Counted from the first letter of the stretch, positions 34,732 to 45,307 are shown. The stretch is 64,000 bases of DNA from Acheta domesticus (GCA_031308135.1 JAHLJT010008446.1:165032006-165096005), one strand, 5' to 3'. The notes: a model not told the origin generated them from the sequence alone. Numbers and translations: made by a program.

Positions 34732-35070
34732 TCATACGTGTTTTTTCTTGCTGGCCTCCGGCCTATTCATTAACCGTCGAGTCTTCGGACTTGGCCTGCG
34801 AAGCGATCGCGCGCTGCCGCCATCGCTTCTAGGGCTAATCAGTGCCGCCGAGTCTACATTAAGGCGTTTCGTCGCGCAATAAGCCAAGGGCAGACAGAGC
34901 AACCAAAGCAAATACGTACAACTCACGTTACCAAGCAATTGAGTCTTCGTGCGCCGAGTCGGCACCATGTCAATTCGCCTGCGTCCTCTCTCGGGGGTTT
35001 CCCAGCGTGAACGCTCTGAGCCGTTGGCCGCCCGAGGCTTCCGCCCAGGCAGGCCAACCCAGCACGCCAA
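34732..35070 (-). CDS. Candidate short ORF with a signal-peptide-like segment
   Basis: GC-rich compared with its surroundings. The minus-strand frame has an internal Met (MVPTRRTKTQ) followed by a hydrophobic stretch (YLLWLLCLPLAYC) and a basic C-terminal part with dibasic pairs (SLRRPSPKTRRLM). A possible donor (CAC|GTATGA) lies just before the stop. No homologue recognised. It may be a first exon of a secreted protein or a chance frame in GC-rich DNA. Confidence 0.25.
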   Translation of the reverse strand: MACWVGLPGRKPRAANGSERSRWETPERGRRRIDMVPTRRTKTQLLGNVSCTYLLWLLCLPLAYCATKRLNVDSAALISPRSDGGSARSLRRPSPKTRRLMNRPEASKKKHV

Positions 35071-35782
35071 GTAGCGACGCTACCGTCCTGGGAAAAGCCC
35101 GGAATGCTGGAAGTCGCCGTCCTCTCAACCCAGGGCGATGATCAACGCAGGGGTCGTCGTCCTTCGACATGTAGTATCAATACGAAGGTACCTTTTAAGT
35201 AGCGCATGTGTTCTTTTGTAATGTTTCATCACTAATTTATCAGTTAATCACCCCACCTCCTGTATTTCAGAGTAGCGGGGAAACTGTAGAACCCGAGAGG
35301 GAAATCGGGTATTTTGGATCGCCAATCCAAACTTTCAATCTAATGCGTTGCCTCTTACATTAAATTATGTAAATTTCAATTTGATATATTTATGGTGTGA
35401 AACATCCCACAGAAAAAGTGTTTTACAGGAGCTTTTGTGTGGAAATTTGTTAATTTTATATCAATTTAAGAATGGCTTCTGCCAAGAACAGTTACTATTC
35501 TCTAAATGCTCTTCACCATTCTAATTCGGAAACACGTTTTGTCATTTCCTTGGCGGAAGTCTCAAAATTATGATTAAAAATGTCATCGTGTCATTCATTA
35601 CTAAATTCATAAATTCATGTCATCTGTTACTAGATACTCATATATCTTAATAATCCCCTGTTACTAGATAATATTTGTGTTCTTAGATAGATTATTCCTT
35701 ATAGGTGGATAGATCCTGAGAGATTCCTGTTTCTTAATAATCCTGTTACTAGATACTCATAATCTTAATAGTTTAATATAAC
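35071..35782. other. Gene-free stretch with a short local repeat
   Basis: Between 35620 and 35775 the phrase CCTGTTACTAGATA(CTCATA..CTTAATA) recurs three times imperfectly. Nothing else recognised. Confidence 0.4.
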
Positions 35783-36027
35783 TTAACAATCATCACCTGT
35801 GTTATCCGACCCACCATCTTGGGCAGTCTCATCTTGGGTATTAGCTGATTCGAAAACATTATCATGCTGTGTGCTTGTCAGCTCTGCCTCATGAAGGTGT
35901 TTGTTATCAATATTTGACTTTCTAGACATTCGGTCTGGCTTTGAAGAAAACCATCTAAATGTTGGCAAAATTGTGTTGTCTTCTTGTGTTTCTTCGACGC
36001 TTTGAGCACTTTCTCGCCTATTATCAT
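35783..36027 (-). CDS. Exon-like ORF, paralogue of 19337-19728
   Basis: Opens at a consensus acceptor (TTTTGTTTCAG, exon from 36027) and runs to a stop at 35783. The first part (RRESAQSVEETQEDNTILPT) aligns with the 19.7 kb copy; the tail is a different acidic, Asn/Asp/Gln-rich sequence. Homology continues into the upstream intron-like DNA (36050-36215). Unknown function. Both copies keep the frame and the acceptor, which argues against random decay, but a repeat-borne exon cannot be excluded. Confidence 0.4.
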
Positions 36028-36335
36028 CTGAAACAAAATGAATTAGAAATAAAAAGAATGCAGAAGTTGAAAATATAAAACATAAAAACAAAACAACCTT
36101 GCAGTAGTTTTCACACACGCCTGTGAAATAAAATGGCTTACTTGTCGCAATGAAATTTTCTCATTCGAAAACATTTGATATGCACAATTATCAAATTTTG
36201 AACTTTCAGAGATTAGTCATTTTAGTTGCTTTATTTAGAAAAAGGTCATGTCAGTGTTATAAGTTCGGTAGGAAACAACTTGATCCAGACAACGCTTTCT
36301 GTTTTGGAACTGAAAAACAATATTTTGTGAACACC

Positions 36336-36762
36336 GCAACAGTTTTGTGAATATTTGGAATATGTTTCGAATCCTCAAATTCTAAGATCCCTTCCCTTCT
36401 CCGAGCACGCGTTTGCTGGTGGAGCGCTACGTGACTTTGTGTTTCGGACTGTTACCTTCAAAATATTCGTTTAACAGTAGTCCCAAAAAAAAAAAAACTC
36501 AAAAAAATGCTCATCTAACATGTGACAATATGTATATCAATGGATTCGTGTTTTTAAGGTCATCATACTGGACTGAAAAATATGTATAGTTCCATTTTAA
36601 AAAACAAAGTTACCTCAAATATCTCGTAAAATACAAGTGATAAAATAGAAATGAATATACGTATCAATTAGCCCCATTCCCTCATGCACTTCCGTGAAAA
36701 AGCATTCCAATAACTTCAACCGTTCAAAAGTTACAGAAGATGCTAAAGTTACGTGACTCATC

Positions 36763-36764
<2 letters not shown>
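36336..36764. mobile_element. Long-TIR foldback element, copy 4 (right arm only)
   Basis: Matches the right arm of copies 1-3 (TTTTGTGAATATTTGGAATA, CCCTTCCCTTC, CATCTAACATGTGACAATATG, GTTACGTGACTCATCC). It ends directly in a (GT)n run where the terminal CACCCTGTATA would be. Confidence 0.7.

Positions 36765-36795
<31 letters not shown>
36765..36795. repeat. (GT)n microsatellite
   Basis: GT run replacing the end of the foldback copy. Confidence 0.95.
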
Positions 36796-36796
<1 letters not shown>

Positions 36797-36819
36797 TTAA
36801 GAAATGGCGCAAGAGTTAT

Positions 36820-37500
36820 TTTCGTTGAATAATCTGAATTTTCAAAATGGCCAAAAGTTAGAAATAATGCGAGAAAGTGTTTGATGTAACATCTCCAGTT
36901 TTTTTAATAAGTTGCATTAATTTGAAACAAACATTTTGCGAAGACAACTCGTTTTCCAAAAAAGTTGTACATGGACTTCATTTAAGAAATATTTTCAAAG
37001 AGATATAAAGTAAAATAATATCTATCATCACTATTGCGCTTTTGCAATGTTAATTGCTTTCAGTTGTTGAAATTAGTGAGTCCGCAGAAAAAATACCTCC
37101 GCCAATTCTTTTTAAGGGCCTAATCCTCTAAGCGAGAAAGCAATTCGAAGCTCGTGGTGCTGCAAAAGCACTTAGTTTCTCACATTATTTGTAACTTCTT
37201 CACGAAATTGTACGACTACATAAACCTGCAAAAATGTTTTCAACCACCAACTTTTTCCGCTCTGAGAGTAGAACTCAGATCTTCTGAGTTAACTTGCCGA
37301 CACGCATACAACTGCGCCACTGAAGCGCCCTGTAGGTTGAAATTGGGCACAGGCATTCAAACCTAATCCACCATTCATGTAAAAAAGCTCAAAAATCAAA
37401 ATATTTGAAACTCGTAAAGCCACAAGTTCGCTAGAATCGATCGGGGAATATTAATTTTGGAGAAAATCGGCTGGACGATTTACGCGCTAGCGTTGACCTC
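36820..37500 (+). repeat. Hairpin-tipped repeat body, left-hand arm
   Basis: AGAAATAATGCGAGAAAGT near 36866, and later the conserved GATCGGGGAATATTAATTTTG and GGAGAAAATCGGCTG at 37440-37475 with GCGCTAGCGTTGACC. It runs toward the hairpin tip at 37529 but lacks the segment normally next to the tip. Confidence 0.6.
37258..37333 (-). other. tRNA-like module, tRNA-Met-like
   Basis: On the minus strand TTCAGTGGCGCAGTTG (A box), an ACTCAGAAGATC anticodon-to-variable region and GAGTTCTACTC (B box) resemble elongator tRNA-Met. The B box is altered and the acceptor stem absent. Confidence 0.5.
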
Positions 37501-37528
37501 AGATCGATTTTTGGGTGTTGGATTTTTT

Positions 37529-38310
37529 TTTACTTTCTCGCCTTACGAATACTTCGTAAGAAGAGAAAGTGCGGCGGTGCGGCGGAAAGAAAGTGCGGTC
37601 GTGCGGCGGAAAACGGGGAATTTTCGCCAGAAAAACTCTTATAGCAGGTGTTTGGTAACGAAAAAGTGGATAAAACCTGTTGCTAAATTTAGAAAAAAAA
37701 ATCCTTTCTCGTGGTGTAGTCAAAATCCATGATTTGTTGCTTCTTCATACTGCAAAATCGATTGACGGCAAAACGTCCGTCAGTCCGTCTGTCCGTCGGT
37801 CCGTCTGTGGTCAACGCTAGCGCCTAAACCGTTCGGCAGATTTTCTTCAAAATTGATACTCCACGATCGTTTTTTACTCGTCTCAAGGCCTCTGGAATTT
37901 GAAACCGATATTTTAGTATTTGTAGGTACTTTACATGAAGCCCATTTTGAGATTTTCTAAATTAAAAAAAAGACTCCAAATTTTTTGATTATATTTTGTT
38001 GTTGTATAGTGCGAAGAACGTTGAAGGGAATGACGTAGGTATCATTTTCGTTGATAGGCCCAATTTTTCGAAAATTGCAAAAAAACTGTTTAAAAACTGC
38101 AAAATTGAAGTTAGAGATTTTTGCCTCAGACGAAGTCGGTTGTACAAAATTAGCAATTCAAATAAGGTCATCTACCATTTTTTGGAAAAATGAGTAGTTT
38201 TTGCGTAAATTGTGATTCAAATTCACAAAAAAATATTTTCTCAAAAACCACTACAAATTTTTTCTTTAAATTTTCTGCACGTGTGTAATAAGGGATGGTA
38301 AATATATAAA
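37529..38310 (-). repeat. Hairpin-tipped repeat, copy with tip A
   Basis: The tip ACTTTCTCGCCTTACGAA-TAC-TTCGTAAG..GAGAAAGT at 37530-37570 can fold. The body then reads, inverted relative to 56040-56929: GGAATTTTCGCCAG, GGTAACGAAAAAGTGGATAA, GATTGACGGCAAAACGTC, AACGCTAGCGCCTAAACCG and onward to 38280. No coding potential that survives comparison with other copies. Confidence 0.75.
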
Positions 38311-38529
38311 TAAACTAGTGGTGCTATTGAATGGCACATACTTTCTCGCAGTAGTTATTTTTCAAATGCCGATCATTGGATAAATTATTTGGTGTAAGCC
38401 GTTCATCGCTGCCTTTCTTGGTCATGTTTGAAAGACGTGTTTTTCGCATGTTGACAATTACCGGCTTCCTAATGATAGAACCGATACAATTACGTTTTGA
38501 CTAAAATTTATGTAGGTAGTCCGCAAGTC

Positions 38530-38612
38530 AGTCCTGTGGCACGGCTGGTTAAAGCGCCTTGGGGTTGAGATGTTCAGTAAGGAAGACGTCGAGTTTCGAT
38601 CCCCAGATGGGA
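38530..38612 (+). other. tRNA-like module, Leu/Ser-like
   Basis: TGGCACGGCTGGTTAAAGCG (A box, D arm of long-variable-arm type), then CGAGTTTCGATCCCC (B box, strong). Longer A-to-B spacing fits tRNA-Leu or tRNA-Ser. Acceptor arms not paired. Confidence 0.5.
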
Positions 38613-38938
38613 ATTTTAATTTGATGAATGTGATGTTGCAGGAAAAAACTTTGAAGAGTGTAAATACTTTATTGAAAATCATTTGAAGTACTTCTACTCA
38701 CGAATAGAATCAATGCAGGACTTGTCTGTATTTTCCCTAACTGCATCTTTTAAACAATTTTTCAACTCTGTTATTCGATTTCTGAAGCGTATGACATGTC
38801 AAATCAACCGTTGCCTAGTATATATCTGTATGAACCAATTTAAGTAAAATTATGAACATTTTAACGTTAAATTCTAATACAATATAACCAGAACGCATGC
38901 GATGAACTTACATATCTCTAACGGTTCCGAAATTATTA

Positions 38939-39110
38939 TTACTTTCTCGCCTTACAAATACTTCATAAGACGAGAAAGTTATGTAATCGTGTGCCAGAAA
39001 ACGGGGAATTTTCGCCAGAAAAAAACTAATATAGAATGGTTCTGGTAACGAAAAATTGGATAAAATCTGTTGCAAAAGTTTTAAAAAAATACTGGTGTAT
39101 AGAATGTCAG
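38939..39110 (-). repeat. Hairpin-tipped repeat, short copy with tip B
   Basis: Tip ACTTTCTCGCCTTACAAATAC then TTCATAAGACGAGAAAGT, followed by GGGGAATTTTCGCCAG and GGTAACGAAAAATTGG. Truncated after about 170 bp. Confidence 0.7.
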
Positions 39111-39311
39111 AGACTTTATCGGAGATCTTAGTTTTCTAATCTCCTAATTGATTTAATTTTTCTGTTATGATTGATGTTCCCAGATACCTTTCCTGAGCAC
39201 ATGAAGGAGATTTTTTTACATACTCTGGATATTTTCTTTTTCTAATTCGAGAAAACTTAAACTACCATACTCTATCACTATTTTTTAAGTGTATTTAATG
39301 TATATCCATTG

Positions 39312-39392
39312 TGGTCGCAGATGTTAATCAGCGAGGATTGGTACAGATCTTCCCAGGGAAGCTTCGGCGGTTCGTGTCCTGGTCGCGGAATA
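39312..39392 (+). other. tRNA-like module
   Basis: TGGTCGCAGATGTTAATC (A-box-like) and GGCGGTTCGTGTCCTGG (B-box-like), with a possible acceptor closure (GTCGC/GTCGCGG). Type not assignable. Confidence 0.4.
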
Positions 39393-39674
39393 TTATTTGT
39401 CAGAAATCTCTGTTGTCATAGGAAATAATAGTGAATTTTGTAAACTTATTTAAAACCATGTGAAATTATTTGAATAACAAATATTGTTAATTACGATAAC
39501 TGTACTGGAAGTGTCTGTATATATTTGTTCAAATTTTTAGCTCTTAACATTTTTTTTACGTCTCTTCTTGGATTTGTAAAGCGTATGTACCATCGTATCG
39601 ATTGTTCTTTAATCATGCATTTACCATTTTATAGGTCGGTTCGATTCTTTAATGGCTCTGTTCGACCCATGAGG

Positions 39675-39745
39675 TGATTTTGTGGCGTAGTGGTATAAGT
39701 GCAGGTTCGTTAATTTTGAGTATCGGATTTCGGGTCTCGGTACGG
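39675..39745 (+). other. tRNA-like module
   Basis: TGGCGTAGTGGTATAAGTGC (good A box), a short middle, then GGATTTCGGGTCTCGG (B box). Isotype unclear. Confidence 0.5.
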
Positions 39746-39859
39746 AAAACGTTTGCTGGTAGAATAGACTTCTTCGTTTTGAAATTGTGGAATAGAATTA
39801 AGGACCATATAGAAGCAGAGCGAGAAAGTATGTGCGTTGGAAGCACCACTAGTTTCTAT

Positions 39860-39980
39860 AGTTAGCAAAAGGATATATCAATCAATTTTTTTCTGCCGAA
39901 AATTCATCGCTTACCGGTGCACGATTACATAACCTTTTCTTATTATGAAGTACCTTAGTAAGGGCGAAGAAGTACAAGTT
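39860..39980 (+). repeat. Hairpin-tipped repeat end, degenerate tip C
   Basis: GCCGAAAATTCATCGC, CGGTGCACGATTACATAACC, then an imperfect palindrome TTCTTATTATGAAGTACCTTAGTAAGGGCGAAG matching the layout of the other tips. Confidence 0.55.
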
Positions 39981-40101
39981 CACTGGTATGAATTTCGGCG
40001 AATTTCGGCAATTTCTGCGGTATTTGGGAAAATTGCAAAACTTGTGTGTAGGAAAAAATGTTACGTTGAGAGGCGGCGGCCCGAATTACTACTTCACGTT
40101 T

Positions 40102-40170
40102 CTCCTACAGCGTTGTGATATAGGCGAGGGCGAGTTAACTCTAAGCTCTTAGTTCGAGTCTCAGCGGGGG
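40102..40170 (+). other. tRNA-like module
   Basis: AGCTCTTAGTTCGAGTCTCAGC carries a good B box. The A box (AGCGTTGTGATATAGG) is weak. Confidence 0.4.
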
Positions 40171-40279
40171 AAATAAATTTTACTGTTTGAAAACACTATT
40201 GGATATTCGAGAAGTAGTATATTAGAGCGGAGGAGTTAGAAATAATGCGAGAAATGATGTGCTGTATGCCACTAGTTCT

Positions 40280-42120
40280 TTTACAATACGTTGTTACATA
40301 CGACGAAAAACTTGAAAATGAAAAAAAATGTGTTGTGTTTTGGAAATGTTCACTTTTTGTAATATTAAAAAAACGGAACGATATCCGAAAATGGGACTAG
40401 CACCATATTTGTTACCAGCCTTTATTATATATGAGGAGAAAATTTAAAGAAAAACTTAGGTCCGGTTTTTGAAACAAATATTTTTTTTAGAATTTGTATA
40501 AATTTTTTTCAAAAAAATATACGTTACCTTTTTAAAGCAAAAATAGCTATCTGTTTTGTTGTAGATTTAAAATGTTCACATTTTGCAATTTTCGAAAAAA
40601 TGGAACGATAGACGCAAATCAAACTAGCACTACATTTTTTATCGTACCATATTACCCACGAGGAGCAAATTTAAAGAAAAAGATTGGAGCGATTTTTGAG
40701 AAAGAATGCCGTCTACATTTTGCCTACATTTCGCGCAAAGAGAGAGAAGCCTACATTTCGCGCAAAGAGAATTTTGCCTACATTTCGCGCAAAGTTACAC
40801 GAAAACTACTCATATTTTCGAAAAATTTAACAGGAACTTATTTAAAGATCCGTCTTTAATAAAGAGATTTGATTTCAAAAAATATCTATCTTCAATATTA
40901 TAGTTGTAGATAGCTGCCCAAAAAAATTGCACTTTGCCAATTTTCGAAAAATATGGGATTGCAACATCAGACCTGCAACATTCTCTTAGGCGTCCTTTAC
41001 GCTATTTTAAGACAAAGTTTGATAAAATTTGGTTCAATTTTTGAGAAAATGTTGGTAATGTTTATAAGCTGTATCTAAAGTATCCTCAAAATTCAAAATA
41101 TTCGTTTGAAACTCCAATGCATTGAGGTCGTTCAGATCGATCGAGGAATATCTATTTTGGAGAAAATCGGCTGAACTGTTTAGGCCAGAAATCGCAGTCT
41201 GTCCAATGACAGGGAATGACGCCGGAGCTTTTTCCCCCTGCGAGTTAAGGCACTCGGAGTAGCGGTGCAAGCAAAAGGGGGAGGGAGAAAAGGGCAAACG
41301 GCGTTCGCCGGTACCGAAAACCTTGGCAGTGGATCTTTGCCGGTGTTTCAGGTTACATAAGTCGAAAAACATCTACACCCGTTAATTTTCTTTCTGTTCG
41401 GGAAAAAAGGTTTCCTTTTGTAGATAATGGAAAAATAGCGAAGTATTCAGTGTGTTCCAAAGAACTACAGTATGTTAAAAAAGTCAACCTACAGATGCAT
41501 TACGCAACTTGCGGCCCAGAGAAACCTGCGAGATTAAATAAATTCAGAGAATTGATATATCTCACAATCATGGTATGAATAAAGGAATTTGCAGATTGAA
41601 TTAGCACTACCAATTAGCACTACCCGTTCGAAAAGTTTGAAGAAAAAATTTGGTGCCATTTATGAGAAAATGGCGATTAAGCGTTTCTGAAAATGCTGAA
41701 TTTTGAGCTACTTTTCACAGAAAACGGTTGAGTTCTCGAGAAACTTTACTGAAAATTATTTAAAGCACATGTACTCATTAATATAATAATGTCAACAAAT
41801 CGCCACTAATATAAATATTAACGACGTGAGAGGCAAGTCAAAAAAATATTTGAAATTTTTGAAAAAGACAAAAGATTAAAGCAATATGGCGTTTATGTCA
41901 TCTAATTTATCATTACCTCTACCAAATGTTTAAAGAAAAAAATGTGGAGCCGTTTTTGAGAAAATCTTGTTTTTGTATTTTTTTCAAATTGCACATATTG
42001 CACGCAAGATTGCGCGAAAAGTGCTAAAATTTCCAAAAACATGTACATGACCTCACAGAAAGAACTCACTTGTATTAAAAACAAATTTTATTTGCAGAAA
42101 GTCTATCTGCAATTTCGTAG
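40280..42120. repeat. Mosaic of hairpin-tipped repeat body fragments
   Basis: Contains repeated phrases of the family (AATTTTCGAAAA, TTTTTGAGAAA, GATCGATCGAGGAATATC at 41138). 40725-40795 has three copies of CCTACATTTCGCGCAAAG. 41190-41350 is an unrelated GC-rich patch that interrupts the GGCTGAACTGTTTAGG segment. No genes; the frames at 40572-40903 read the repeat. Confidence 0.55.
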
Positions 42121-42680
42121 TTGGAGGAAGACTTCGAATTATATTCAAACTTTCGCAATTTTCAAAAATTCAGAGTTATCCGTGAAAATCGGGCCTATGA
42201 CACCTTAATAAGTGTATTTTACTCTATTCTTAAAAGACGTTTAAAGAAAAAAAATTGAGCTGTTTGTGAAAAAAATTCGAAAATGGGGGGTTCATGTTAA
42301 GTACCTCCCAAAATTAAAATATCGGTTTCAAATTCAAGGGGCCGTGAAATCAGCATAATCGATCGGGGAGTATCAATTTGGGAGAATATCGGCCGAGCGA
42401 TTTAGTCGCTAGCGTTGTTCACAAACAGACGGACAGATTTGGCTTTCAATTGGTTTTTCGGTATCAAGAACCCACAAAACGGATTCTGGCTCCACCACGT
42501 GTTAGGAGATTTTTTCTTAATTTAGCAACTGGATTTATTAACTTTTTCGTTACCAGGGTCCTGTAATAAGAGTTTCTCTGCCGAAAATCCGCCGTCTTTT
42601 CGCGGTGCATTACATACCTTGCCCTATACTATACGTACGTATAGTATAGTATACGTACGTATAGTATACGGGAAAGAAAA
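42121..42680 (+). repeat. Hairpin-tipped repeat, copy with TACGTA-type tip D
   Basis: Body with CCGTGAAAATCGGGCC, GATCGGGGAGTATCAATT, AGCGTTG, ATTTAGCAACTGGATT and CGTTACCAGG. It ends in a different palindrome (CTATACTATACGTACGTATAG, partly duplicated) at 42620-42672 in place of the TTACGAA tip. Confidence 0.75.
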
Positions 42681-42689
42681 AGTGGGAGC

Positions 42690-43286
42690 GGGTCATTCCA
42701 TATTAAATCAACACAGTTTTAATTAAAATTTTACTTCACCATTCTAGATTCAGATGAAATTTTACACATAGGTAGTATGAATGAAGAATAAGAAAACTAC
42801 AAATTTTGAGTAAAATATTTCCACCCGTTTCTGAAATACAGCCATGTAAAATTTTGCAAAATTGGGTTCCCGAAAATTTTTAAATTGATGTAGTACCTCA
42901 CCATGTTAAGATAGAGAGCTGAAACAGGTGTCATTTTTCAGCATTCTTTATGGCCTTTTATATGATATACAACTCAATAGGAGTTGCGTTCAAAAAGGTT
43001 TTCAAATTTGAATTTAAAATTTTGATTTTGAGTTTTTTCAAAATGCTCATCTTCAAAAAAATTGAAAAAATTCTAAAATAATTCTTATATGTTTCCAAAT
43101 AGATGGTGCAAGTTTGACAATGGGACTGCAATGGGTTCATATGCTAATCTTTACTTAAAATGCACAATATTTATTTATTCTAGATTTTACTGATTTAAAA
43201 TGCATTTTATTTCAAATTATAAGCCTTAATATATACAAATTATTAATTTAGTGTTTTTATTGGCGAGTGTGTTGTGTTTTATTGTA

Positions 43287-43331
<45 letters not shown>

Positions 43332-43421
43332 TTATATTCAGCCGACTCGCAACGCACCACATTCATCTGAATTTGAGATGGTGATGTAAAATGACTGTGT
43401 TGATTTAATATGGAATGACCC
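42690..43421. mobile_element. 732-bp MITE with GGGTCATTCC termini and 5-bp duplication
   Basis: GGGTCATTCCATATTAAATC at 42690 is inverted exactly at 43421 (TGATTTAATATGGAATGACCC). GGAGC flanks both sides (42685-42689 and 43422-43426), a clean 5-bp target duplication. No transposase; an (ATT)n run is internal at 43285-43331. A second, truncated copy is at 59384-59866. Superfamily not assigned. Confidence 0.88.
43285..43331. repeat. (ATT)n microsatellite inside the MITE
   Basis: ATT triplets, about 15 units. Confidence 0.95.
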
Positions 43422-43562
43422 GGAGCTCGGAAATAGAAGTTTTTAAGATATGCAGAGAGCGGACCCAGATATAAGACCTACCCTAGATTCAAAGAAGCTT
43501 GCCAGTCAACGACGATACATACTCAGCAGTGGAAAATTCACAGCAAAACAAAAGTTTGTCTT

Positions 43563-43830
43563 AAAATCTGTGGTCGCATTGTAGAAACCACTTATTGGCA
43601 GACTTACCAATTTCACATGACACTCTACCGTTTGCACACAACTCTTCAATAATAGTAAAATATGTTCGATCCAAAATAGGATATTTTGATGGTATGTCAA
43701 TTTCCACACCTGCTTTTACGGTAAGATTGACTGTACAAACCGCGCTAGCACAAGCTTTTATCCAGTGCGCCCAATTCCCTTCAAGACAGAAAGGCATAAT
43801 AGGACAATATAATGTAACGTCTGTGTGGTG
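43563..43830 (-). CDS. Candidate Cys-rich exon or pseudogene
   Basis: A minus-strand frame from about 43830 to a stop at 43563. It carries six spaced cysteines (TLYCPIMPFC, ACASAVC, EELCANGRVSCEIGK) and tryptophans (GNWAHWIKAC), without frameshifts. The pattern resembles a small extracellular domain such as a sushi-like module, but I cannot assign it. A CAACAG acceptor-like site is just upstream. Neighbours are transposons, so an orphan exon or pseudogene is equally possible. Confidence 0.3.
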
Positions 43831-43929
43831 GTCTGTTGATCGATCCGTTGATTGATATCTTGATATGCCTCCAGAAATAAATTTTCTTCAACGTACTTGC
43901 TTCGAAATATATATATCTACCTTTATGTT

Positions 43930-44148
43930 ATCTAGGTTTGACTGTATACTGAAATTCAAATTTTCAATAGCGGATCAATAAAAACTATTTTTGTATTTTG
44001 AAAAGACAAAATACAATCAGAAAGTATTTTCAATACAGATACAAAATACTTGTGCAAATTTGTATTTTCGATACAAACTACAAATTACAAAAGTATCGAA
44101 AATTCGTATTTTAAATACATGTATTTTCGATACTGTCCAACTCTGTTA
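43930..44148. repeat. hAT-like MITE end rich in GTATTTT/AAAATAC
   Basis: Repeated AAAATACAAA and GTATTTTCGATAC, ending GATACTGTCCAACTCTG, whose inverse CAGAGTTGGACAGTATCG is a common insect hAT-type terminus. The left end was not found. Confidence 0.45.
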
Positions 44149-44339
44149 AAAGGTGGGAAAGAGATTGTGGAGCTTTAAGAAACTTGGGAAGTTTGTATTT
44201 CTCCCCTGTATGTCACATACATTTTTTAAAGCTTCTTTGACGAAAAATAAATCGAACACTGTTTAAGATTTAATGTAAATATGTAAACTACATCTAAAGA
44301 TAATTGAAGCAAATTTAAATTATTGGTGCTATAACATAA

Positions 44340-44760
44340 CATTTTAAGCGTTCTCTACACTATCCGAGGAGAAAGTTTAATAAAAAAATTAGAACTTTTT
44401 GAAATTTTTTAAAAATATTGAGGCTTCATATAAAGTTACCCCAAAATCAAAAGATTCGTTCCAAACTCGCAGGGCCTCTGTATCATTCAGATCGATCGTC
44501 GAATTTCAATTTTGGAGAAAATTGTCTGACCGGTTTATTCCTGTTGACCACTGATAGACGTTTGCCGTCAATCGATTTTCCTTATTAAGGGCTAAGAAAA
44601 CTTGGATTCTGACCACACAACCAGTTAGAGGACTATACATAGGAACAATATTTATCCACTATTTCGTTACCAGGGCCAGGCAATAAGAGTTTTTGTCGAA
44701 AACTCTCCCAATTCCGGCTCTCGATTTTTCTCTTCTTACTTTGGAAGGGGAGAAAGAAAT
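44340..44760 (+). repeat. Hairpin-tipped repeat, copy with degenerate tip E
   Basis: AGATCGATCGTCGAATTTC, TTTGCCGTCAATCGATTTT, CGTTACCAGGGCC and AAGAGTTTTTGTCG in family order, ending TTTTCTCTTCTTACTTTGG..GGGGAGAAAG. Confidence 0.65.
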
Positions 44761-45250
44761 TATTATATTCTGTATTAAAATTATGTTAGACACTTAACTA
44801 ATTACACAATAGAAATGCTATAGACGCTTAATATTATTATATTAAAGTTTGCTGTTATGACCAAAGTAGAAGAACAATTTCCTTTGGTATTTGGTAAGGA
44901 ATTAAAAAAAATCTTTAAAATGGTTTAAGTTGACGTAATTGTTCTTGTTTACAAGTCGGTAAAATTGTGTCTTATGTTCAGCAAAAAATTATTATTTTAG
45001 CGTTCTAAGTTCAGTTAGAACGAAACAAGAAAAGAAGTCTGGGAGGCGTGTCACAAAATAATAATTGCATTTATTAGCTAGAAATGAAATTTTAGTAGTA
45101 ATAATATTTGGTTGGCAACTCGTCTTCAAGAAGACACAAGTGGCTACTTGACTAGACATACCGGTACTGAGTTCGGTGAGAGTGGTACGTGTGGTTCCGA
45201 ACGTTTTAAGTGGCCTTTGTAAAGAAAAATGGGTCATTAGTTCGCTTGAT
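44761..45250. other. AT-rich stretch before the candidate exon
   Basis: Nothing recognised. The 81-codon minus frame at 44992-45237 has no known domain. Confidence 0.35.
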
Positions 45251-45307
45251 ATTCCGTGTAAGTAGAAAAATAAGTTTCACAAGGTCCCAACGGGCATACG
45301 TACGTAC

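Larger units (their letters stand above)
38314..39853. mobile_element. ACTAGTGGTGC-ended composite repeat carrying tRNA-like modules
   Basis: The left end ACTAGTGGTGCTATTG and the reverse complement of the right end ACTAGTGGTGCTTCCA match, as do the following CACATACTTTCTCGC blocks. Between them lie three different tRNA-like modules and a hairpin tip (38940-38980), so it is nested or composite. No transposase is present. Confidence 0.6.

Noticed and set aside
40572..40903. Repeat-containing protein with HFAQRE units
   Set aside because: The unit is an 18-bp local tandem inside noncoding repeat sequence and is absent from other copies.
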